From contig NZ_JAGLBB010000068.1 in the NCBI RefSeq assembly GCF_018260555.1, positions 1-13,857 of the forward strand: a stretch of 13,857 nt of DNA, read 5' to 3'. Made by a program: the position numbers and the translations under genes. The notes beneath the pieces are model-generated. The model was given only the letters and a program-made list of their open reading frames with translations. It made no database searches and was not told where the DNA came from. This DNA comes from Deinococcus sp. Its GTDB lineage: Bacteria > Deinococcota > Deinococci > Deinococcales > Deinococcaceae. Shown in pieces: positions 9,932 to 13,857 of this stretch (the stretch's first letter is position 1; each line of letters begins with the position of its first letter).

Positions 9932-10948
9932 GTGTCTCCGCCGCGCCTGGGGCCGGGGTCACGGGTGGCGGCGCTGAGCCTGTCGAGCGGGTTTGTCACG
10001 GAGGTCATGAACCGCTACCGCGCCGGGGTGCGTCAGGTGGCGCGGGAATTCGGGTGGGAGGTCGTGCCCGCCCCGAACGCGCTGCGCGGCCCGGACTTCC
10101 TGGCGGCGAACCCGCAGGCCCGCGCGGACGACCTGCACTGGGCGCTTCAGTCGCCGGGCATACACGGCATGGTGAGCATCATCGGCGGGGACGACAGCGT
10201 GCGCCTGCTGCCGCACCTGCGCCCGGAGCTGATCCGCGCGCACCCCAAGGCGCTGCTGGGCTTCAGTGATTCCACCGTGACCCTCACGCAGTTCCTGCGG
10301 GCGGGCGTCATGGCGTACCACGGCCCGGCGCTGCTGACCGACCTGGCCGAGAACGGCGGCATGCACCCCTTCACGGTGCAGGGGTTGCGGCGCGCACTCG
10401 TGGACCCGCCCGCGCCCTTCGATCTGGAGGCTGCCCCCGAGTGGACGCAGGGCGGCTCCGACTGGGCCGACGAGGCCGCGCAGGAGGTCCGGCGTTACTT
10501 CCTTCCCGGCGACGGCTGGGTGTGGCTTCAGGGCGACGCGCCCGTGCAGGGGCACCTGCTGGGCGGCTGCCTGGAGGTGCTGGACATGCTGAACGGCACG
10601 CCCGGCTGGCCGGAACCGGCCCTGTGGCGCGGCGCGGTCCTGGCGCTGGAAACCAGCAACGACGTGCCGCCCCCGCATCAGGTGGGGTACTGGCTGCGCA
10701 ACTACGCCGCGCAGGGCATCCTGGCGGGCGCCGCCGGGCTGATCCTGGCCCGCCCCCGCTCCTACACGCCCGCGATGGTCGCCGATCTGCACAGCTGGGT
10801 GCGCCGCGTGCTGGCCGAGGCGGGGCGCGCGGACCTGCCGGTCGTGGCGAACGTGGATTTCGGGCATACCAGTCCGCAACTCACGCTGCCGCTGGGCGCG
10901 CCCGCCCGACTGGACCCCCGTGCGGGCCGCGTGACCGTCTGGCCCTGA
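9932..10948 (+). CDS. S66-family peptidase (LD-carboxypeptidase/MccF-like)
   Basis: A 338-aa serine peptidase of family S66, which includes LD-carboxypeptidases that trim peptidoglycan tetrapeptides during recycling and MccF enzymes that cleave microcin C. The Ser-Glu-His triad is visible: S112 (GFSDST), E240 (LALETSND) and H312 (DFGHTSPQLTLPLG). Also present are GGDDSVRLLPHL (85-96), YHGPALL and GHLLGGCLEVL (207-217). No signal peptide is seen, so it is probably cytoplasmic. The family signature begins within ten residues of the GTG at 9932 (RLGPGSRVAALS), but that GTG has no -10 box or Shine-Dalgarno sequence near it. A promoter-linked ATG at 9877 is in the wrong frame. Removing one base in the C-rich stretch near 9910 would join them into a slightly longer protein. 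The gene converges with hemW, 18 bases away. Confidence 0.88.
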   Translation: MSPPRLGPGSRVAALSLSSGFVTEVMNRYRAGVRQVAREFGWEVVPAPNALRGPDFLAANPQARADDLHWALQSPGIHGMVSIIGGDDSVRLLPHLRPELIRAHPKALLGFSDSTVTLTQFLRAGVMAYHGPALLTDLAENGGMHPFTVQGLRRALVDPPAPFDLEAAPEWTQGGSDWADEAAQEVRRYFLPGDGWVWLQGDAPVQGHLLGGCLEVLDMLNGTPGWPEPALWRGAVLALETSNDVPPPHQVGYWLRNYAAQGILAGAAGLILARPRSYTPAMVADLHSWVRRVLAEAGRADLPVVANVDFGHTSPQLTLPLGAPARLDPRAGRVTVWP

Positions 10949-10958
10949 CCCGCCCCCG

Positions 10959-10977
10959 GCCCGGCCTCAGCCTGGGC
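10959..10977. terminator. Weak hairpin between convergent genes
   Basis: A seven-pair stem (GCCCGGC at 10959-10965 with 10970-10977, one bulged T) lies between the S66 peptidase stop and the hemW stop, overlapping the last hemW codons. Convergent genes 18 bases apart need a two-way stop signal, and this is the only candidate I see. There is no T-run. Confidence 0.3.
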
Positions 10978-12169
10978 TGCCCGAACCGGGTGTGTCCTGG
11001 CGGGGCACCTCGACCTCCAGGAAGTCCGTGATCACGCGGTTCAGAACCCACCAGCCCTCGGGAGTGGCACGCAACTGCTCGCCGTCCAGGGCCAGCAGGC
11101 CGCGCGCCACGTTCGCTTCGATGGGCGCGGCGTACACCCCCGCCACGTCCAGGCCACTGCGGCGCGACAGGCTACCCAGGTTCACGCCCGCACGCAGGCG
11201 CAGGCCCATGAACAGCGCGTCCGTCACGAACTCCGGCGCGTCGATGGATTCCGCCGTGCCCGCCTCGCCGGTCAGCCACTCGTGCAGGTGCGGATTCGTG
11301 CGGCGCACTGTCAGGATGCCCCCCGTTCGCTGCCGTTCGTCCAGCGCCGGGTAATGCCCGGCCGCGCCCGGTCCCAGGCCCAGGTACGTGCGGCCCTGCC
11401 AGTACGCGAGGTTATGCCGGGATTCCTGGCCGGGGCGGGCGTAATTGCTGATCTCGTAGCGGGTCAGGCCGCGCGCGCTCAGCAGGGCCTCGGTCTGCTC
11501 GAAGCCGCGCCGCTCGTCCTCCTCCTCGACCGTCACGCCCCGGCGCGCAAATTCCGTGCCGGGCTCGATGGTCAGCGTGTAGGCGCTCACGTGCCCCACA
11601 CCCAGGTCCAGCAGGCCCTGAATGTCACTTTCCAGCGGTTGCCCCGGCACGGCCGTGATCAGGTCCCCACTGACCCGCAGGCCCGTGCCGATCAGGGTCC
11701 TGACCGCCTCGCGCGCCTGCTGCGCGTCATGCTGGCGGCCCAGGAAGGTCAGGGTCGCGTCGTCCAGGCTCTGCACGCCCACGCTGGCCCGGTCAAAGCC
11801 CAGCGCCTGCCAGTGCGCCGAGCGCTCCGGCGTGACCGTCCCGGGGTTCACCTCCAGCGTGTTCTCCAGGCGGCCCCAGCCCAGGTGACGGCGCACGCTG
11901 CCCACCAGCGCCTCCAGTTCCGCGTCGCGCAGGAAACTGGGCGTCCCGCCCCCCAGGTACACCGTGTCCAGCTCTACGCGGTAGGTTGCGGCCAGCGCCG
12001 CCGCCTCGGCCTCCAGCCGCTCCAGGTAGCGTTCCACCAGCCCCGCGCGGCGCGTCAGTACATGAAAATCACAGTACGGGCAGATGGTCGGGCAGAACGG
12101 CACGTGCACGTACAGGTGCCGCACCACGTCCGGACCTGGGCTGGGCTGGGCGGCGGGGTCGGCACTCAC
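10967..12169 (-). CDS. hemW: Radical SAM heme chaperone HemW
   Basis: A 400-aa radical SAM protein of the HemN/HemW family. The iron-sulfur motif is C26-x3-C30-x2-C33 in VPFCPTICPYCDF. The position after the third Cys reads DF, not the GC of true coproporphyrinogen III dehydrogenase (HemN), which points to HemW, a heme-binding chaperone that delivers heme to membrane cytochromes. Other family motifs are YLGGGTPSFL, LEVNPGT, FDRASVGVQS, GDLITAVPGQ, YTLTIEPGT and RYEISNYARPG followed by SRHNLAYW. Length is typical. The start is GTG at 12169, seven bases after a minus-strand TAGACT box. It was often annotated in older work as an oxygen-independent coproporphyrinogen oxidase. It shares a 29-base divergent promoter region with the thioesterase gene. 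Confidence 0.93.
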   Translation of the reverse strand: MSADPAAQPSPGPDVVRHLYVHVPFCPTICPYCDFHVLTRRAGLVERYLERLEAEAAALAATYRVELDTVYLGGGTPSFLRDAELEALVGSVRRHLGWGRLENTLEVNPGTVTPERSAHWQALGFDRASVGVQSLDDATLTFLGRQHDAQQAREAVRTLIGTGLRVSGDLITAVPGQPLESDIQGLLDLGVGHVSAYTLTIEPGTEFARRGVTVEEEDERRGFEQTEALLSARGLTRYEISNYARPGQESRHNLAYWQGRTYLGLGPGAAGHYPALDERQRTGGILTVRRTNPHLHEWLTGEAGTAESIDAPEFVTDALFMGLRLRAGVNLGSLSRRSGLDVAGVYAAPIEANVARGLLALDGEQLRATPEGWWVLNRVITDFLEVEVPRQDTPGSGSPG

Positions 12170-12182
12170 GCGCGGCAGTCTA
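12170..12182 (-). promoter_or_regulatory. Leaderless -10 promoter of hemW
   Basis: On the minus strand, TAGACT (12182-12177) ends seven bases before the GTG at 12169. It is the same hexamer as the dnaE -10 box. The promoter's upstream part must lie inside the divergent thioesterase gene. Confidence 0.6.
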
Positions 12183-12186
12183 CGCG

Positions 12187-12198
12187 TATCCTCGCTGC
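12187..12198 (+). promoter_or_regulatory. Leaderless -10 promoter of the thioesterase gene
   Basis: TATCCT (12187-12192) ends six bases before the ATG at 12199. It is separated from the hemW -10 box on the other strand by only CGCG, forming the perfect palindrome TACGCGTA (12181-12188). RNA polymerase should not be able to occupy both promoters at once. Confidence 0.55.
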
Positions 12199-12711
12199 AT
12201 GACCGATACGCCCCTCACGAACGACCGCCAGCGCACCTACACCTGGGCAGACACCGCCCCTGCCCTGGCCGCCCTGCGCACCCTCAGCGGCCTGGAATTC
12301 CTGCGCGCCATCGCCCGGGGCGACCTGCCCCCCTCACCCATCGGCGTGACGCTCGGCATGGAACCCCCGCGCGAGGAGGATTTCACGGAAGGCCGCGCCG
12401 TGTTCCGCCTGAAACCCCAGGAATTCCACTACAACCCCATCGGCAGCGTGCACGGCGGCGTGTTCGCCACGCTGCTTGACTCCGCGCTGGCCTGCGCCAT
12501 TCACACTACGCTGCCCGCCGGGGTGGGCTACACCACGCTGGAACTGAAATTCAACTGCGTGCGCCCCCTGATCGCCGGCGGCCCGGAAGTGCAGGCCACC
12601 GGGCAGGTCATCACGACCACCCGCCAGACCGCCATCGCCGAGGGACGCATCGTGGACGACACCGGCAAACTGTACGCGCACGCCACGACCACCTGCCTGA
12701 TCCTGCGCTGA
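12199..12711 (+). CDS. PaaI-family hotdog-fold thioesterase
   Basis: A 170-aa hotdog-fold acyl-CoA thioesterase of the PaaI/YdiI type. The central motif YNPIGSVHGGVFATLLD (78-94) carries N79, H85, G86-G87 and D94, the usual substrate-binding and catalytic positions. The following TTLELKFNCVRPL and VQATGQVI strands complete the fold. About 45 residues precede the domain (LSGLEFLRAIARGDLPPSP), a helix often found in this subgroup. The protein should be soluble and work as a tetramer or dimer hydrolysing acyl-CoA; the acyl substrate is unknown. The ATG at 12199 is preferred over the longer open frame because it sits six bases after a -10 box. It converges on the gene at 12757 with a shared terminator hairpin. 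Confidence 0.9.
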   Translation: MTDTPLTNDRQRTYTWADTAPALAALRTLSGLEFLRAIARGDLPPSPIGVTLGMEPPREEDFTEGRAVFRLKPQEFHYNPIGSVHGGVFATLLDSALACAIHTTLPAGVGYTTLELKFNCVRPLIAGGPEVQATGQVITTTRQTAIAEGRIVDDTGKLYAHATTTCLILR

Positions 12712-12729
12712 AGCCCAGCAGCGCAAGTC

Positions 12730-12766
12730 CGGCCGCTGAAGTGAGGTGGTTGGCCTTCAGCGGCCG
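12730..12766. terminator. Bidirectional terminator hairpin between convergent genes
   Basis: CGGCCGCTGAAG (12730-12741) pairs perfectly with CTTCAGCGGCCG (12755-12766), a 12-bp stem with a 13-base loop. It lies between the thioesterase stop and the stop of the minus-strand gene. The right arm encodes the last codons and stop (12757-12759) of that gene. The long GC-rich stem makes a two-way terminator likely, although flanking T-runs are absent. Confidence 0.6.
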
Positions 12767-13245
12767 TGCGGCGTGCGGTCCATCCAGGCGCTCAGGGCGC
12801 CGCCCACGTTCTCCGGGCTGACCACGACCACGGCCGCGCCCGAGTGCGCCGCCGCCGACGCCGCCCCGCACTCGCCCGCCGGGCCGTCCGCGCCGTCCGC
12901 GCCCGTCCAGGCGGGAAACTCGCCGCCCTCGCGGTACTCCACGCCGCCCGCGTCGTTCACCACGCGCTCCGGGACACTGATGGACGGGCCACTCGACAGG
13001 GCCGAGGGCGCTACCACGATCACGCCGCGCGGGTCCGCCTCGCGCAGCGCCGCGAGCAGCGGCGTCAGGCCGTCATGCACGACCAGCGTCACGCGGCCCT
13101 TGCCGTCCACGCCCGCCAGTTCCTCGGCCAGTCCGGCCGCCAGAGAGGGGGGAGCCGCGACCAGCCACGCGTGCCCCCCCGCGCGACCCTCGAACAGGGC
13201 GAGGGCACTGCCATACACGTCAGACCAGGTGCGGGTGTGTTGCAT
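12757..13245 (-). CDS. Hypothetical protein, alternating hydrophobic and acidic
   Basis: I do not recognise this 162-aa protein. The first half has an alpha/beta look: MQHTRTWSDVYGSALALFEG, then strands such as HAWLVAAPPS, RVTLVVHDGLTPLLAALREA and RGVIVVAPSAL. The middle is a low-complexity Gly/Ala/Asp stretch (GADGADGPAGECGAASAAAH), followed by AAVVVVSPENVGGALSAWM. No catalytic motif, signal peptide or membrane helix is evident. The start is placed at ATG 13245 rather than 13257 because a minus-strand TATGCT box ends seven bases upstream of 13245, and it contains the other ATG. High third-position GC supports coding. Its last codons overlap the terminator hairpin shared with the thioesterase gene. 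Confidence 0.75.
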   Translation of the reverse strand: MQHTRTWSDVYGSALALFEGRAGGHAWLVAAPPSLAAGLAEELAGVDGKGRVTLVVHDGLTPLLAALREADPRGVIVVAPSALSSGPSISVPERVVNDAGGVEYREGGEFPAWTGADGADGPAGECGAASAAAHSGAAVVVVSPENVGGALSAWMDRTPHGR

Positions 13246-13258
13246 GACGCCCAGCATA
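13246..13258 (-). promoter_or_regulatory. Leaderless -10 promoter of the hypothetical gene
   Basis: On the minus strand, TATGCT (13258-13253) ends seven bases before the ATG at 13245. It decides between two possible starts 12 bases apart. Confidence 0.5.
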
Positions 13259-13279
13259 GCGGGCGCGCGGCGCCCCTCC

Positions 13280-13377
13280 TACGGACTCCGGTTGACTGGC
13301 GTGCAAGAACCCTCCGCTCCGAGCGGACCCGAGAAGGAACATCAGACGCCCCTGAGCGGACTGGAACGCAAGCCGTA
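13280..13377. repeat. Diverged palindromic intergenic repeat
   Basis: TACGG (13280-13284) and CCGTA (13373-13377) are inverted ends, and the left side reads TACGGACTCCGGTTGACTGG, a diverged form of the left arm seen at 9770. Inside is a perfect odd palindrome, CCGCTC-C-GAGCGG (13314-13326). The inner GATTGATTC-type arms are not preserved. I take it as an eroded member of the same family. Confidence 0.5.
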
Positions 13378-13607
13378 TCGGTCCGGAAAGCGCCCACGCG
13401 GGGTAGTCACGACCCGCGTCGGTGGGGTTTGGGAATCCTGACGCTGATTCTGCCGGTGCGGCCTCCGTTGCGGCGGGTGCCGTATTTGACGCGCCACTCG
13501 ACTTTCGCCTGCCGGATGCTCCGATGCATGGGGATTCGCATGTGCTTTCAGGATGTAGCGCCGCTCTGACAGGGGCCTGTCAGGTGGCCGCCGCGGCGTC
13601 CGTGGGG
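13378..13607. other. Gene-free stretch with one perfect palindrome
   Basis: I see no convincing gene in these 230 bases. Third-position GC is low in every open frame. The plus-strand frame from GTG 13422 (67 aa) runs into the 127-bp repeat and ends there. One feature stands out: CTGACAGG and CCTGTCAG (13566-13573 and 13576-13583) are perfect 8-bp inverted arms two bases apart, the size of an operator or a small hairpin. Confidence 0.45.
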
Positions 13608-13733
13608 TTAAGGACACTGCGTTGATCTTGTCGATAAACCGCGCGGAGCGCGGAGCAGAAGAAAGGACGTTGGAGCGGGAATGGAGAGGTTCCGGTGCTT
13701 TCCCGGAATCTCGCCATGTGAGCTTCAAGGTAC
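13608..13733 (-). repeat. 127-bp dispersed repeat, right inverted copy
   Basis: This is the reverse-complement partner of 7175-7301. Homology ends at TTAAGGAC (13608-13615) on one side and at AGGTAC (13728-13733) on the other. The copy is 126 bases because it lacks one C in the TTTCCTTC run. It sits 22 bases from the stop codon of the possible transposase fragment at the right edge. Confidence 0.85.
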
Positions 13734-13755
13734 GTAACTGCTCAGCAGGGGACGA

Positions 13756-13857
13756 TCAGACAGAGAAATTGGGCATGAGCATATCCCCCGTGAACACGCT
13801 GACCAGTCCATGCCAGCTGTTCAGACCCTGCTTGCCCAGCGTCGAGATATAGCTCCT
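13756..13857 (-). CDS. Possible transposase C-terminus, cut by window edge
   Basis: On the minus strand, a frame open to the window edge gives 33 residues (SYISTLGKQGLNSWHG, then GDMLMPNFSV) before TGA at 13756-13758. The composition and the Gly-Leu-x-x-Trp and MPNF pattern resemble the end of an insertion-sequence transposase, but I cannot name the family and the fragment is short. Third-position GC is lower than in the housekeeping genes here, which fits a mobile gene. If correct, an insertion sequence continues to the right, and the 127-bp repeat copy lies just past its end. Confidence 0.4.
   Translation of the reverse strand, partial: RSYISTLGKQGLNSWHGLVSVFTGDMLMPNFSV

Noticed and set aside
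9877..10269. 130-aa protein from the promoter-linked ATG before the S66 peptidase
   Set aside because: After the first dozen or so residues it is an out-of-frame reading of the S66 gene. Kept only as evidence for a frameshift or upstream ORF.
13422..13625. 67-aa plus-strand open frame from GTG
   Set aside because: Low third-position GC, no promoter or recognisable motif, and it ends inside the dispersed repeat.

Overview
The window looks like a chromosomal segment from Deinococcus or a close relative. This is an inference from the high GC content, a long DnaE with a Deinococcus-Thermus style N-terminus, and many genes that start six or seven bases after a TANNNT -10 box with no Shine-Dalgarno sequence. 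That pattern matches the leaderless mRNAs known to be abundant in Deinococcus.

Layout. Bases 1-396 hold the end of an unrecognised small protein, with a strong hairpin near its 5' end. Bases 477-2303 encode a fused type I ABC exporter. Bases 2304-2637 hold what looks like the 3' remnant of a minus-strand gene and an 82-base palindromic repeat. A small three-helix membrane protein (2638-3027) is followed 32 bases later by dnaE (3060-7052), the replicative DNA polymerase III alpha subunit and the largest gene here. Bases 7053-7539 contain no gene and are a mosaic of dispersed intergenic repeats. A minus-strand pair follows: a 5-formyltetrahydrofolate cyclo-ligase-like protein (8121-8708) and a membrane-anchored DinB-like protein (7540-8103). 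They are divergent from a nitrilase-superfamily amidohydrolase (8805-9746). Next come an S66 (LD-carboxypeptidase/MccF-like) peptidase with a suspicious 5' end (9932-10948), convergent hemW (10967-12169), a PaaI-type hotdog thioesterase (12199-12711) divergent from hemW across only 29 bases, and an unrecognised minus-strand protein (12757-13245). The right end (13246-13857) is again repeat-rich and finishes in what may be the C-terminus of a transposase that continues outside the window.

The genes do not form one pathway. Most appear to be single transcription units, each with its own compact leaderless promoter. Three proteins act on amide or peptide bonds or folate (nitrilase, S66 peptidase, cyclo-ligase-like protein) and could be housekeeping repair or turnover enzymes, but nothing here ties them together. 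I found no CRISPR array, toxin-antitoxin pair, recognisable defence island, tRNA or rRNA.

The most notable structure outside the genes is the repeat landscape. A 127-base sequence at 7175-7301 recurs in inverted orientation at 13608-13733 with about 94% identity by my hand alignment, bracketing the 6.3-kb block of seven genes. A second family of palindromic elements (ends ATACGG/CCGTAT, inner arms like GATTGATTC/GAATCAATC) occurs at 2495, 7302-7512, 9770 and, in diverged form, 13280. The other main anomaly is a probable frameshift or unusual leader at the start of the S66 peptidase gene.
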